Notes: generated by a model from the sequence alone, not told the origin. 64,000 nucleotides of DNA from Pseudarthrobacter sp. NS4 (GCF_024758005.1 NZ_CP103288.1:2170001-2234000); one strand, 5' to 3'; shown: positions 1-8,908, counted from the first letter of the stretch. Translations and numbers: made by a program.

Positions 1-57
1 ATCCTTTCAGGACAACACTGCTGGTCAGGAGGTCATAGACCCCGGGGAAAGGGGGAA

Positions 58-1168
58 CTACGCTGATTCTGCGGCCGAGCGGCGCACCTCGGCAGCCAGC
101 CGGTGGGCCTTTCCGGGGGTCCGTCCTTCCTCCTGCCGCCGCGGGATGTAGCCAAAGCCCAGTGCGTAGGCGGGATCGGCGAAGCCCAACGCGGCGTTGG
201 CCCCTTCATGGCCGAAGGCGCGATGGCTTCCGAAGTTGCGCGAGGGGTGCGGCTTCATGAAGACGACGGCGAAAGCGTTGTCCAGCCCGGAGGAACGGTC
301 CAGTCCCCACACTTGCTCCCGTGACATGATTTCGATCGTTTGGGGGGTGAGGAAAGGGCTTCCACCTTCCACGCCGGTAGTTGCGGCGGCATACAGCCGG
401 GCCAGTCCCTCAGCGGACCCCACGCCTCCGGCTGCTGACATTCCTGCGGAGCGGACGGCCGGGATGTTGGGAAGCTCCATGATGCCGCTGACGGGTGCAT
501 TGCTGTTCAGGCCCTCCAGGCTGAGCGGATCCCCCATGGCTGGTCCGGGGCGTCCTGGTAGAGGACGTCCCGATAGCGGGGTTCCAGCTCTTCGGGCAGG
601 CCGAGGAAGAAGTCGACGCCCTCCGGCTTTCGGATCCGCCGCTCATAGACGCTTTGGAGTGATTCCCCAGCCGTCCGGCGGCAGAGTTCTTCCATGATGA
701 TGCCGATGGTAAGGGCGTGGTAGCCGAACTGCCGGCCCGGGTGCCAGATGGGGCGGGCGGCCGCGAGTCGGGCGGCGGCGGCCGGCGTGGTGAACTCTCA
801 TCCAGGCCGAAACCACCCTCCAGCCCCACGAGTCCGGCCTGGTGGGAGAGTGCTTCTCGGACCAGGAGCCGGTCCTTGCCATGCTCGGCGAACTCAGGCC
901 AGTAATGCGCCACCTTCCCGTCGAGATCCAGCAGGCCGTCCTGGACCAGCAGGGCGATCACCATGGCCGCCACGCCTTTGGAACAGGAGTACGCACCCGT
1001 AACGGTGTCCGGGGTCATGCCAGGACCGCCGGTGAGGCCTACCACCCGCTCTCCGCGGTGATAAGCGGCAAGCTGGGCGCTGTAGCCCGCATCTTCCGCC
1101 AGGAAGGATTCGAACAGTTCCAGCACGTTTTCGTATCCGGGCGCTACGTAGCCTTGAGAAGTCTGCAC
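58..1168 (-). pseudogene. Serine hydrolase (beta-lactamase / EstB-like), two frameshifts
   Basis: Three overlapping minus-strand frames together spell one beta-lactamase-fold serine hydrolase of about 370 residues. The N-terminal part (1168 down to about 800) carries an SxxK catalytic motif (SCSK) and a downstream LSHQAGL segment. The middle part (about 800-540) contains MEELCRRTAG. The C-terminal part (about 537-58) ends with a conserved FGHEGANAALGFADP block. The frame changes near 795-802 and again in a run of C at 531-536, where one missing base would restore DQPWG-DPLSLEG. The start is a GTG at 1168. A homopolymer sequencing error is possible at the second site. If the shifts are real the enzyme is dead, since the C-terminal HxG-type motif is out of frame with the nucleophile. 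Confidence 0.8.
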
Positions 1169-1174
1169 TTTGCC

Positions 1175-1180
1175 AGTTTA
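1175..1180 (-). promoter_or_regulatory. -10 element of the serine hydrolase gene
   Basis: Minus-strand TAAACT followed by six bases and then the GTG start at 1168. The spacing places transcription initiation on the start codon. Confidence 0.5.
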
Positions 1181-1198
1181 CCGAGAAAGCGTTTCCCC

Positions 1199-2290
1199 CT
1201 ACCTTTGCGGGCCGTGTCCGGCTGCCACCTCTTCGCCTTGCCTGACCGGTCCCGGAGGGGTTCCGTCCCCGAACGGCCTGCCGCCGAGTGATTCCCGGGC
1301 ATGGTCCTCGAGCCAACCGCCCAGGTCGGGGCCGGCAGGGACGATGCCGGTGGGGTTGATGTCCTCGTGGACAATGTAATAGTGCTGCTTGATCTGTACG
1401 AAGTCGGTGGTGTCGCCAAAACCCGGTGTCTGGAAAAGATCCCGTGCGTAACCCCACAAAGCGGGCATCTCACTCAGTTTCTGCCGGTTGCACTTGAAGT
1501 GGCCGTGGTAGACGGCATCGAACCTGGCCAGGGTAGTGAAAAGTCGGACGTCGGCCTCGGTGATGGTGTCGCCCACCAGATAGCGCTGGCGGGACAGCCG
1601 CTCTTCCAGCCAGTCCAGGGCTGCCCAGAGTCGCCCGTAAGCGGAATCGTAGGCCTCCTGTGAACCGGCGAAGCCGCAGCGGTACACACCGTTGTTGACC
1701 TCCGCGAAAACCCTCTTATTCACCTGATCGATCTCTTCGCGAAGGTGCTCCGGGTAGAGCTGTGGCGCGCCGGGCCGGTGGAGTTCCGTCCATTCTGTGG
1801 AAAAGTCGAGGGTGATCTGCGGGAAATTGTTGGTCACCACGGCGCCGCTGGACACCTCGACGATCGCCGGGACGGTGATACCTCGGGGATAGCCGGGGAA
1901 GCGCTTGAAATACGCTTCCTGCAGTCGTTCAATGCCGAGGACGGGGTCCACACCGCCGGGATCAAGGTCGAAGGTCCACGAGCGTGAGTCATGGGTGGGG
2001 CCGGGCTGGCCTAGGGAAATGGCGTCGTCCAGGCCCAGCAGCCGGCGAACGATAACGGCCCTGTTCGCCCAGGGGCATGCCCTCGCTGCGATGAGGCGGT
2101 AACGTCCCGGTTCCACCGGCCAACCGGGTTCGCCGTTATCGCCCGGCCTGCCGTCCCTGGTGATGCGGTCCTCGATGTAGTTCGTGTCGCGGGTAAATTC
2201 CGCACCGCCCTTTACATAGGCGCCGCGGGTGCTGTGTTCGGCCGCCTTACCGTCTGCGGCCTGCTGGATGCTGTCGGTTTCCTGGCTCAT
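1199..2290 (-). CDS. Glutathione S-transferase family protein (Ecm4/YqjG-like quinone reductase)
   Basis: This 363-residue protein matches the Ecm4/YqjG branch of glutathione transferases, which reduce glutathionyl-hydroquinones. A thioredoxin-like domain (about 60-190) carries the signature ARACPWANR, with the expected catalytic cysteine at residue 72. An all-helical GST C-terminal domain (about 195-330) includes YLVGDTITEADVRLF and a late HYYIVHEDINPTGIVP block typical of the family. Actinobacteria use mycothiol rather than glutathione, so the physiological thiol is uncertain. The C-terminal 30 residues are low-complexity and may be a lineage-specific tail. The gene stands alone and divides cleanly from the serine hydrolase downstream. 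Confidence 0.88.
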   Translation of the reverse strand: MSQETDSIQQAADGKAAEHSTRGAYVKGGAEFTRDTNYIEDRITRDGRPGDNGEPGWPVEPGRYRLIAARACPWANRAVIVRRLLGLDDAISLGQPGPTHDSRSWTFDLDPGGVDPVLGIERLQEAYFKRFPGYPRGITVPAIVEVSSGAVVTNNFPQITLDFSTEWTELHRPGAPQLYPEHLREEIDQVNKRVFAEVNNGVYRCGFAGSQEAYDSAYGRLWAALDWLEERLSRQRYLVGDTITEADVRLFTTLARFDAVYHGHFKCNRQKLSEMPALWGYARDLFQTPGFGDTTDFVQIKQHYYIVHEDINPTGIVPAGPDLGGWLEDHARESLGGRPFGDGTPPGPVRQGEEVAAGHGPQR

Positions 2291-2296
2291 GGCACA

Positions 2297-2302
2297 AGCC
2301 TA
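2297..2302 (-). promoter_or_regulatory. -10 element of the GST-like gene
   Basis: Minus-strand TAGGCT, six bases, then ATG at 2290. No Shine-Dalgarno sits in the six-base gap, so a leaderless transcript is predicted. Confidence 0.55.
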
Positions 2303-3040
2303 TGCGCCGCGGAGCAGGATCAGGGAGATCGGCTGCCACGCTACCAGCCAGGACCCGGTGACCAGGCCCGCAAACAAAGTGATCCAGATGGCCGAAGGCA
2401 CGGCAGTGGCCCGGTACAGCAGATAGGCGTCGGACGTTGGAAGCCGGTCCCTCCTGCGGAGGTGGACGTGTGTCAGTTTGAGCAGGTCCCGAACGGCCCC
2501 CACCAGCAGTGCCAGGCCAAGGATGACCGCCACATGCCCGACGAAAGCGTCCGGCACCAGGAGGATCAGGGCGAGCGCGGCGACAATTGCGGAGGCAGTA
2601 ATGAGGAAGCCTGCCACGTTGCGGAGGAAAAGCAGTGAAGCAGACAAGGCCACCGCGCTGCCCGCGATGGCTGCCGGCCCCCACCCGTTGAATCCGCACA
2701 CCACGAATGCGGCACCGACGAGAGCAGGCACCGGATATCCCCAAAAACACGACCATGCGGCAGCAAGCCTGCTCCGGCTGTAGCTCGTAGTGGTCCCCGA
2801 GTGGTCAAGGCGCAGACGTATCCCCGACAACCGCTGCCCGGTTGTAAGGGCGGCAAAGGCGTGGCCCATCTCGTGGACCGCCGTGGCAAGCAGGCCGAAG
2901 TATTTCCAGGAGCGCCGGGGGATTGAAAGAACAGTTGCTGTCAGGACCGCCAGCAGGAGTTCCGGAAAGGTGATGACGGGAAGATCTGTGCGGTGGAAGG
3001 ATTCGACCAGTGCCCGCCAGACATCTCCGGGTATGTTCAT
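2300..3040 (-). CDS. M50-like membrane metalloprotease
   Basis: A 246-residue polytopic membrane protein with an HExxH zinc motif (HEMGH, residues 56-60) inside the first hydrophobic block, as in M50B-like proteins of actinobacteria. Further hydrophobic segments lie at about 100-120, 125-150, 155-180, 185-205 and 215-240. A second zinc-ligand motif of the NPDG type is not obvious, so proteolytic activity is unproven. The start at 3040 is supported by a strong GGAGGAG six bases upstream. No obvious substrate or partner is encoded next to it. Confidence 0.75.
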   Translation of the reverse strand: MNIPGDVWRALVESFHRTDLPVITFPELLLAVLTATVLSIPRRSWKYFGLLATAVHEMGHAFAALTTGQRLSGIRLRLDHSGTTTSYSRSRLAAAWSCFWGYPVPALVGAAFVVCGFNGWGPAAIAGSAVALSASLLFLRNVAGFLITASAIVAALALILLVPDAFVGHVAVILGLALLVGAVRDLLKLTHVHLRRRDRLPTSDAYLLYRATAVPSAIWITLFAGLVTGSWLVAWQPISLILLRGA

Positions 3041-3118
3041 TCGCTCCTCCGGGAACGCGCGTGGTCACTCGTAGCCATTGCGGTCAACGCTACTGGGGGT
3101 GGGCGATGCTTAAAGCCG

Positions 3119-3147
3119 AAAGGCACGCCGGCCTGCAGCGTGCCTTT
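3119..3147 (-). terminator. Hairpin downstream of the DUF4193 gene
   Basis: A 10-bp perfect stem (AAAGGCACGC / GCGTGCCTTT) with a 9-base loop lies between the DUF4193 gene and the M50-like gene. A short T-rich stretch follows on the minus strand. It probably ends the DUF4193 transcript. Confidence 0.55.
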
Positions 3148-3198
3148 AGATCCGGCGGAGCTGCGGACTTCTCCGCAGCACCAGGTCGGCTGTGTTTA

Positions 3199-3501
3199 CT
3201 AGCCCTCGCACTCGGTGCAGTAGCTGTGGCCATCCTTCTGGCGGGCAATCTGGGACCGGTGACGGACCAGGAAGCAGGAGTAGCAGGTGAATTCGTCCTC
3301 AGCCTGCGGAATGACCTGCACCACGAGTTCCTCGGCGACGAATTCGCCACCAGGGACGCCTGCGCCGTCGAGCCCGTCAGCCTCATCCAGTTCAAGGACA
3401 ACGCTGCGCGCGTCGGGAGCATTTGCTGACTGGAGCTGCTCGAGTGAGTTGTCCTGCGATTCCTTGACGTCGGAACGCAGTTCGTCGTAATCGGTTGCCA
3501 C
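3199..3501 (-). CDS. DUF4193 family zinc-ribbon protein
   Basis: A small acidic actinobacterial protein of 100 residues, read from the GTG at 3501 so that it begins VATDYDEL as expected for DUF4193. It ends in a two-knuckle zinc ribbon with CYSC (residues 73-76) and CTEC (95-98). The acidic middle is disordered-looking. Function is unknown; abundance of small DUF4193 proteins across actinobacteria suggests a housekeeping role. Two decayed copies of its C-terminal ribbon occur elsewhere in the window, at 54717-54893 and 56053-56130. Confidence 0.85.
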   Translation of the reverse strand: MATDYDELRSDVKESQDNSLEQLQSANAPDARSVVLELDEADGLDGAGVPGGEFVAEELVVQVIPQAEDEFTCYSCFLVRHRSQIARQKDGHSYCTECEG

Positions 3502-3708
3502 TTTGGGTGCTTCTCTTTTCTTTGGTTCGCCTGTCGCGTATGAAACGTACAGCATCAGGCGGGTATTCCCCAATAGGCGGAGTATATTTGCCGCCGCCTG
3601 GGTAAAGGTTCAAGGAGGCGGGGCACAGGTTTATCAGGCTATTGTGGCCGCACGAGCAGCGGAGGCGCGGCAAACGGCGCGGTCTCCGCCCGAGTTGAAG
3701 GGGCGTTT

Positions 3709-4858
3709 GTGGAACAGCTCACTGCAGAGTTCGGTGGTGCCGGGCAGGTTGGCACAGGTGTGGGACCGGTGCTGGAAAAGTTCGATGCCGTATCCAGGAT
3801 AGTTGTGCTGCGCGGTGGCGGACTGGGTGACTTGATTTTCGCAATCCCCGCGATGGCCGCGCTTAGGGCCGCTTATCCCGATGCGGCCATCACGCTCCTG
3901 GGTACCCCTATACATAAGGCATTGCTTGCGGCTGTTAAGAGTCCGGTGGACGAAGTGTGCGTCCTGCCGTTCTCCGAAGGCGTCCGGCCGGGAAGCGAAG
4001 ACCCCGCGGAACTGGACGCATTTTTCGAGGAGATGAGGGCGCGCAGATTCGACCTCGCCGTTCAGGTTCACGGCGGCGGCCGGTATTCAAACCCTTTCCT
4101 GCTGCGGCTGGGCGCACGGCACACCGTGGGTACCCGGACGGCTGACGCCGCCAGCCTGGAACGGACCGTCCCGTACCTCTACTACCAGCACGAGCCCCTG
4201 CGGGCGGTGGAAGTGGCTGGTTTTGCCGGCGCTTTTCCGGTTGACTTGGAAGCGCGGCTCGAGCCTGTTGAAGGGCTGCGCCAGGGTGCTGCCGTGACGG
4301 ACGACGACGGCGGGCAGCCCCTCGTGGTGATCCATCCCGGCGCAACGGATCCCCGCCGTCGTTGGCCGGCTGAGCGGTTTGCTGAACTTGCTGCCACGTG
4401 CGCCGCTGACGGCTGCCGGGTGGTGATCGATCGTCGGGGACAAGAGTGAGCAGGAGCTCGCGGACCGGATTACCGGCATGGCGGAATCAGGTGCTGTTCA
4501 TTCCGTGGCAGGCGAACAGGACATGCCCGGCCTCGTGGCGCTGTTGGCGGACGCGGCCGTGGTGGTGGGAAATGACAGTGGCCCCCGCCATCTGGCACAG
4601 GCGCTCGGGGTGCCCACCGTAGGCATCTTTTGGGCAGGAAACGTCATCAACGCAGGAGCATTGGGCAGAAGCCTCCACCGCATCCACGCATCGTGGGTGA
4701 CGGCTTGCCCCACCTGCGGGATAGACGTCACGCAGGTTGGCTGGACAGCGCCCCGTTGTCCGCACGACGACTCGGTGGTGGCCGGGATCCCGGTGCCTGA
4801 TGTGTACGAGGACGTCCGAAGTCTTGTGGCCACCGGAGCCGCTAAGCAGGATGCATGA
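3709..4858 (+). pseudogene. Glycosyltransferase family 9 protein, one frameshift
   Basis: Heptosyltransferase-like GT9 enzyme split over two frames. The first part (3709-4449, from GTG) has the family N-terminus IVVLRGGGLGDLIFAIPA and VVIHPGATDPRRRWP. The second part (to 4858) has VVVGNDSGPRHLAQALGVPTVGIFW, the nucleotide-sugar-binding half. The shift lies near 4430-4440: the end of the first frame (VVIDRRGQE) should instead read on as GDKSEQELADRI. Joined, the product is about 380 residues. The next gene overlaps its stop codon (ATGA), so the two GT9 genes are translationally coupled. Sequencing error and true inactivation cannot be separated here. A start at GTG 3769 is an alternative. Confidence 0.8.
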
Positions 4859-5826
4859 GCGGCGGGGGAGCCTTGGAGAGTGCAGGCAACAACAGCCTGA
4901 TCGATGGAAAGCCCGAGCTTCTGGTCCTGCGCGCCCTAAAGCTGGGTGATCTGCTGGTTGCAGTGCCCGCGCTGAAGGCGCTTCGCCGGACGTTCCCGGA
5001 ACACCGGCTCAGGTATGCAGCCCAGGGTTGGCTTTCGGAGGCGCTGGGCCTGGTGGGGGGCTATGAGCTGCTGCCCACGCACGGTCTTGACGAACCGCTG
5101 GCCATGGATCCGGGCGTGGTGGACGTTGCCGTTAACCTGCACGGCAGCGGTCCCGAGAGCCAGGGACGGATTGAAGCCCTCAAAGCGCGGCACACCATAG
5201 GGCATCGAAGCCAGTACCGGGACGGGCCGCCCTGGCGCCCGGAACTGCATGAACGGGAACGGTGGGTCCGGCTCCTGGAGTGGCACGGCATCGAAGCGGA
5301 CCCGCTTGATGTCCGGCTGAACAAGCCGCACCTCCCCAGTCCCGTTCCCGGTGCCACTGTCCTCCATGTGGGGGCGGCATACGGCAGCCGGCTTTGGCCT
5401 GCCGAACGGTTCGCGGCCGTCGCAGCGGCCCTGGCCGGAGCCGGACACAACATCGTCTTCACGGGAGGCAGTTCCGAAAAGGACCGGGCTGAAGACGTTT
5501 GCGGCCGTGCCGGGCTGCCGCCGGAGGCCGTGCACGCCGGGCACCTTTCGCTGGGGGAGTTCGCAGCCACCATTGCCGCCGCCCGGCTGGTGGTCTCGGC
5601 CGACACCGGAGCCGCGCACCTGGCATCTGCGTACGGTACACCGTCGGTTGTGCTGTTTGGGCCTGCTCCACCCGAGATCTGGGGACCGCCGCCGGGGCCG
5701 CATGTTGTCCTGACCCAGGCTGGGCTGCGGCGGGGTGACACGTTCTCAGACAAGCCGGATCCGGCGCTGTTGGCAGTCACTGTGCAGGATGTCCTGGCTG
5801 CTGTCCGGGAGTTGGATTTGTTTTAG
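4855..5826 (+). CDS. Glycosyltransferase family 9 protein
   Basis: Intact 323-residue GT9 (ADP-heptose:LPS heptosyltransferase superfamily). The first Rossmann half begins LLVLRALKLGDLLVAVPALKA; the second contains VLHVGAAYGSRLWPAERFA and the donor-site block VVSADTGAAHLASAYGTPSVVLFGP. Actinobacteria lack LPS, so the acceptor is probably a cell-wall or secondary glycan; it cannot be told from sequence. It starts four bases inside the preceding GT9 gene, so the pair form an operon and probably act on the same glycan. Confidence 0.88.
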   Translation: MSGGGALESAGNNSLIDGKPELLVLRALKLGDLLVAVPALKALRRTFPEHRLRYAAQGWLSEALGLVGGYELLPTHGLDEPLAMDPGVVDVAVNLHGSGPESQGRIEALKARHTIGHRSQYRDGPPWRPELHERERWVRLLEWHGIEADPLDVRLNKPHLPSPVPGATVLHVGAAYGSRLWPAERFAAVAAALAGAGHNIVFTGGSSEKDRAEDVCGRAGLPPEAVHAGHLSLGEFAATIAAARLVVSADTGAAHLASAYGTPSVVLFGPAPPEIWGPPPGPHVVLTQAGLRRGDTFSDKPDPALLAVTVQDVLAAVRELDLF

Positions 5827-5855
5827 CCAAAGGGTGCATCAAGGCGCCTGAAGCC

Positions 5856-5861
5856 TAAAAT
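5856..5861 (+). promoter_or_regulatory. -10 element of the 78-aa membrane protein gene
   Basis: TAAAAT, six bases, then ATG at 5868. The GGAGG that follows is only one to two bases from the ATG, too close to act as a ribosome binding site. Confidence 0.5.
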
Positions 5862-5867
5862 GGAGGC

Positions 5868-6104
5868 ATGGGCACGGAGATGGCAATCGCCTTGGTGTTG
5901 TTGACGACGCTGCTGTGGATTGCGGTGACGCTCGCGATTTTGTCTGCCATTGACCGTGCGGAAAGGAAAGCCCGCAGGCAGGAACGGCGTGCGAGCCGGA
6001 CAGGCAAACGCAAACCAAAGGTTGAATATCAGCCTGTTGCTCCGGGGTCCCATGTTGAGGGGCGCGGCCGGCATCCACGGTCCCGGAGGCTGCGTCCGCA
6101 CTGA
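5868..6104 (+). CDS. Small single-pass membrane protein
   Basis: Product of 78 residues, not recognised. One hydrophobic helix (about residues 5-26) is followed by a strongly basic tail rich in Arg and Lys (RAERKARRQERRASR), giving an N-out/C-in single-pass topology by the positive-inside rule. It follows the GT9 pair by about 40 bases but has its own -10 element. Confidence 0.55.
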   Translation: MGTEMAIALVLLTTLLWIAVTLAILSAIDRAERKARRQERRASRTGKRKPKVEYQPVAPGSHVEGRGRHPRSRRLRPH

Positions 6105-6123
6105 TCGGGAGTCTGCCGGTGCT

Positions 6124-6156
6124 GCAGCATCCCGCCGTCATGATGACGGATGCTGC
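6124..6156. terminator. Hairpin after the 78-aa gene
   Basis: GCAGCATCC and GGATGCTGC flank an inner CGTCA/TGACG stem, with a CGC bulge. No U-tract follows, so it may be a weak terminator or an RNA-processing structure. The 226-base gap to 6331 otherwise shows nothing I recognise. Confidence 0.35.
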
Positions 6157-6330
6157 GGAATGCAGCCGGCTGTCGGGAAAAAGCCTTCCCGTGTAGAGGC
6201 AAGTATTGGCAGCATTTCGGCCGGGTGCCCTTCCCGGCGCGACTGGAAGGGATCACTTGTCCTTCCGGGCGCGACCGGTAGGATCCCTAGAAACGGCAAT
6301 GCTGATACATCTACTGAGGGTGGGTAATGC

Positions 6331-7338
6331 ATGTTTCGCAGGACGCGATCGCTCGGGCATCTGCTGGTGGCCGGGTTGGCCACTATCAGTTTGGTTTTTC
6401 TGTCCGCCTGCGGGTCCGGGGATGAAAAGTCCGTGCACTTCACCGCTGCCGGAGATATAGGGCTGGGCGAGGGCGCTCTGACTGTGCTGGACACGATTGC
6501 CGATCTGGAGCCGGACTTCAACATCGCGCTGGGCGACTTTCCCTACGAACCTGACGCCGATCAGGAGTTCTGCGACATGGTTACCGGAAAGCTGGGCTCG
6601 GATTTTCCCTATCAGTTGATTGCGGGAAACCATGAGAGTGACGGCTTGGACGGGGATATCAACAAGTTGGCCCAGTGCCTGCCCAACAGGCTGCCTGGGT
6701 TGCAGGGCGAATACGCCAAGCAATGGTTTGTGGACGTTCCCCAGGAAGACCCTCTGGTGCGAATCATCCTTATATCACCGGGGATTCGATTTCCCGACGG
6801 CAAGCTGGATTATTCCAAGGGCAGCGAACGGTGGCGGTGGACGGAATCCGCGATCGACGGCGCGCGGTCCAGCAACATCCCGTGGACCGTAGTCGGCATG
6901 CACACGCCTTGTTACAGCATGGGCCGTTACGACTGCGACGCAGGGCAGTCACTTACCAATATGCTGATCAGCAAGAAGGTGGATCTCGTTCTAAATGGCC
7001 ACGAGCACCTGTACCAACGGACTCACCAGCTCGGGTTAAGTGATGATTGCGCCTCCGTCACTGCCAAAGAGGTCAAGAAAAAGTGTGTGGTCGACACCGG
7101 AGACTCCATGACCCAGGGCAAGGGAACTGTTTTCGTCACGTCGGGCATTGGCGGGCGGGAACCCCGCGAGATCAACCGCGACGACCCCGAGGCACCCTAT
7201 TTTGCCTCGTGGTCTGCAGGCAACCACAACTTGACCCTGGGGACATTGGAAGTGAAGGCAACCAGCACCCGCATGGATGTGAAACTTGTCCCCGCTGCCG
7301 GCTACACCTTCTCCGACTCCTTCAGCATTCACAAGTGA
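6331..7338 (+). CDS. Lipoprotein metallophosphoesterase
   Basis: Secreted calcineurin-like phosphoesterase of 335 residues. The signal peptide ends in a lipobox (LSAC, lipidated cysteine at residue 27). Metal-binding motifs follow in order: GDIG (about 41-44), LGDF, GNHE and the late GHEH. An insertion containing paired cysteines (CYSMGRYDC) suggests an extracytoplasmic disulfide. The family hydrolyses phosphomonoesters or diesters outside the membrane; the substrate is unknown. The start at 6331 is preceded by GAGGGTGGG. Confidence 0.85.
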   Translation: MFRRTRSLGHLLVAGLATISLVFLSACGSGDEKSVHFTAAGDIGLGEGALTVLDTIADLEPDFNIALGDFPYEPDADQEFCDMVTGKLGSDFPYQLIAGNHESDGLDGDINKLAQCLPNRLPGLQGEYAKQWFVDVPQEDPLVRIILISPGIRFPDGKLDYSKGSERWRWTESAIDGARSSNIPWTVVGMHTPCYSMGRYDCDAGQSLTNMLISKKVDLVLNGHEHLYQRTHQLGLSDDCASVTAKEVKKKCVVDTGDSMTQGKGTVFVTSGIGGREPREINRDDPEAPYFASWSAGNHNLTLGTLEVKATSTRMDVKLVPAAGYTFSDSFSIHK

Positions 7339-7388
7339 TCCCGACTTCCGTTATCGAGCCGCCGAAAGCGGGTGCAACAGCCCAGCCG

Positions 7389-8081
7389 TCAAATTTCGGG
7401 TTCCTCTTCCTGTTGCACTCCGGCGACAACAACCGAATGAGGGCCAGGACGCCCGGTCCGGACGAGGGTGGCGATGGCCCGCGCAATCTTCCTTCCGCCC
7501 CGCGATGAAGGTTCGATCGGGTTAGCGTAGTCCTCATCTTCGTTGCAGATAAGCCGCAGGTCGATCAGCGGTGCTCCTGCGGAAAAGGCAGCACGCGTAA
7601 TGACATCGTTGAAGAGGGACAACGCAGCCTTGATGACCTGCTGGTTCGGCTCGGATGGGGGAGTGTCATAAATGGTGCATACGGCCGCGGGCAGGCCACG
7701 AGCCAGGACGGCAGGAAGCATCGCCCGGTAGTCGGCGTCGAACCTGTCCCTCGCCGCGCCAAGCAGAAGCAATGCCTCCGCCACCGAAGCAGGATGCTCC
7801 TGCAGCAAAGGCGCGTAGCCGAGGGCATCGTTTCCGCCCACGCTCACCACCAGGTGGGTAGCGTCCAAGGGGAGTCCGCCCAGTTGGCGGGCGACGCCGC
7901 TGATCACGTCTCCGTCCAGTGCAAGGAGCGAGCATTTCCACCCCGGCAGTTCTTCCCGCAACTGGCTAATGACGTCCGGGCCGCCGTCAACGTAGGCGGC
8001 GTTATCGAAGATGGAATCGCCCAACAGGACCACGTGGCCCGTTTCCTGGCGCCCGTTCGATGCAAACTCCATGAGGCACAT
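7389..8081 (-). CDS. SGNH/GDSL hydrolase family protein with atypical block V
   Basis: Product of 230 residues. Block I is GDSIFD with the nucleophile Ser23, and block III is VGGNDAL (82-85) with the oxyanion-hole Asn. The usual C-terminal DxxH dyad of SGNH enzymes is replaced by YANPIEPS (about 186-192), so the canonical catalytic His is missing at that site. The family hydrolyses esters; this subfamily may use another base or be a binding protein. No signal peptide is visible. It is transcribed divergently from the DUF805 gene. Confidence 0.75.
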   Translation of the reverse strand: MCLMEFASNGRQETGHVVLLGDSIFDNAAYVDGGPDVISQLREELPGWKCSLLALDGDVISGVARQLGGLPLDATHLVVSVGGNDALGYAPLLQEHPASVAEALLLLGAARDRFDADYRAMLPAVLARGLPAAVCTIYDTPPSEPNQQVIKAALSLFNDVITRAAFSAGAPLIDLRLICNEDEDYANPIEPSSRGGRKIARAIATLVRTGRPGPHSVVVAGVQQEEEPEI

Positions 8082-8174
8082 GTTGCACCCTCGCTTAGAT
8101 ATTTGCTACCTGCCGGGACGCGGCCATCAAGGGACGGCGCCGCCGGGATTCCTTGACCCCTTCTGGTTTCCTGT

Positions 8175-8190
8175 AAATTACGCGTAATTT
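8175..8190. promoter_or_regulatory. Perfect 16-bp palindrome between divergent genes
   Basis: AAATTACGCGTAATTT is exactly self-complementary. It sits in the divergent intergenic region between the SGNH hydrolase and the DUF805 gene, a typical place for a dimeric regulator's operator. The regulator is unknown. Confidence 0.45.
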
Positions 8191-8256
8191 GTCCAACGAA
8201 AGGAATTTTTGCCTCCTTCGGGCCTTACGATGAACGCGTCTCATCACTCTTAACCC

Positions 8257-8760
8257 ATGGGGGAACCTTTGAGCTATCCGCAATACCCAACGCACCAGGA
8301 GAATCCGCAGCAGGGCTGGCAGGGCGGGGAACCGCCGCTCTGGGCTCCGTACTACGGGGCGCCCTTTCCAATAGCCGTCAAGCGGTTCTTCAAGAAGTAC
8401 GCTACATTCTCGGGGCGGGCCAGCCGCAGCGAATACTGGTGGTGGACACTCATCGCCGCCGCGGTGAGCATCGTCCTTAACATCATCATTGGCGCCGGAT
8501 CAACGACGTCGAGCGTTACTGGCGCGACGACTCCCGGCCCGGGCGCCACCTTCGGCTACATTCTGCTCGCCGTCTGGGCTTTGGCGACGATCGTTCCCTC
8601 ACTGGCACTTTCGGTTCGACGACTGCATGACGGAAACTTCAGCGGCTGGCTGCTGCTGCTTATCCTGGTTCCGTTTCTGGGCGCTGTCGCACTGCTTGTG
8701 TTCATGATCCTGCCGTCCAACCCTGCCGGCCAGCGATTCGACCAACCGGCCGGCGCGTAG
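8257..8760 (+). CDS. DUF805 domain membrane protein
   Basis: Product of 167 residues. A Pro/Gln-rich cytoplasmic N-terminus is followed by the DUF805 core: the conserved FSGRASRSEYWWW motif, then helices at about 65-85, 100-122 and 130-153, with the RRLHDGNFSGW loop between the last two. DUF805 proteins are widespread small inner-membrane proteins of unknown function. A TTG at 8269 preceded by GGGGGAACC is an alternative start. Confidence 0.85.
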   Translation: MGEPLSYPQYPTHQENPQQGWQGGEPPLWAPYYGAPFPIAVKRFFKKYATFSGRASRSEYWWWTLIAAAVSIVLNIIIGAGSTTSSVTGATTPGPGATFGYILLAVWALATIVPSLALSVRRLHDGNFSGWLLLLILVPFLGAVALLVFMILPSNPAGQRFDQPAGA

Positions 8761-8805
8761 CCAGGAATAGTTGACCAGGAGGATCCGGCTGGACCACCAA
8801 TGCAG

Positions 8806-8833
8806 AAGGGCCCGTTCACACGGACGGGCCCTT
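8806..8833. terminator. Rho-independent terminator after DUF805
   Basis: Perfect 10-bp stem AAGGGCCCGT / ACGGGCCCTT with an 8-base loop, ending in TT. It isolates the DUF805 gene from the DUF2975/XRE operon. Confidence 0.75.
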
Positions 8834-8908
8834 CCCGCTTGCCCGGGTGCGTCAGGAACGGCTCCGGGTCCCTCAGAGGCAGGGCAAAGAATCTGGCAGG
8901 AAAACGTG

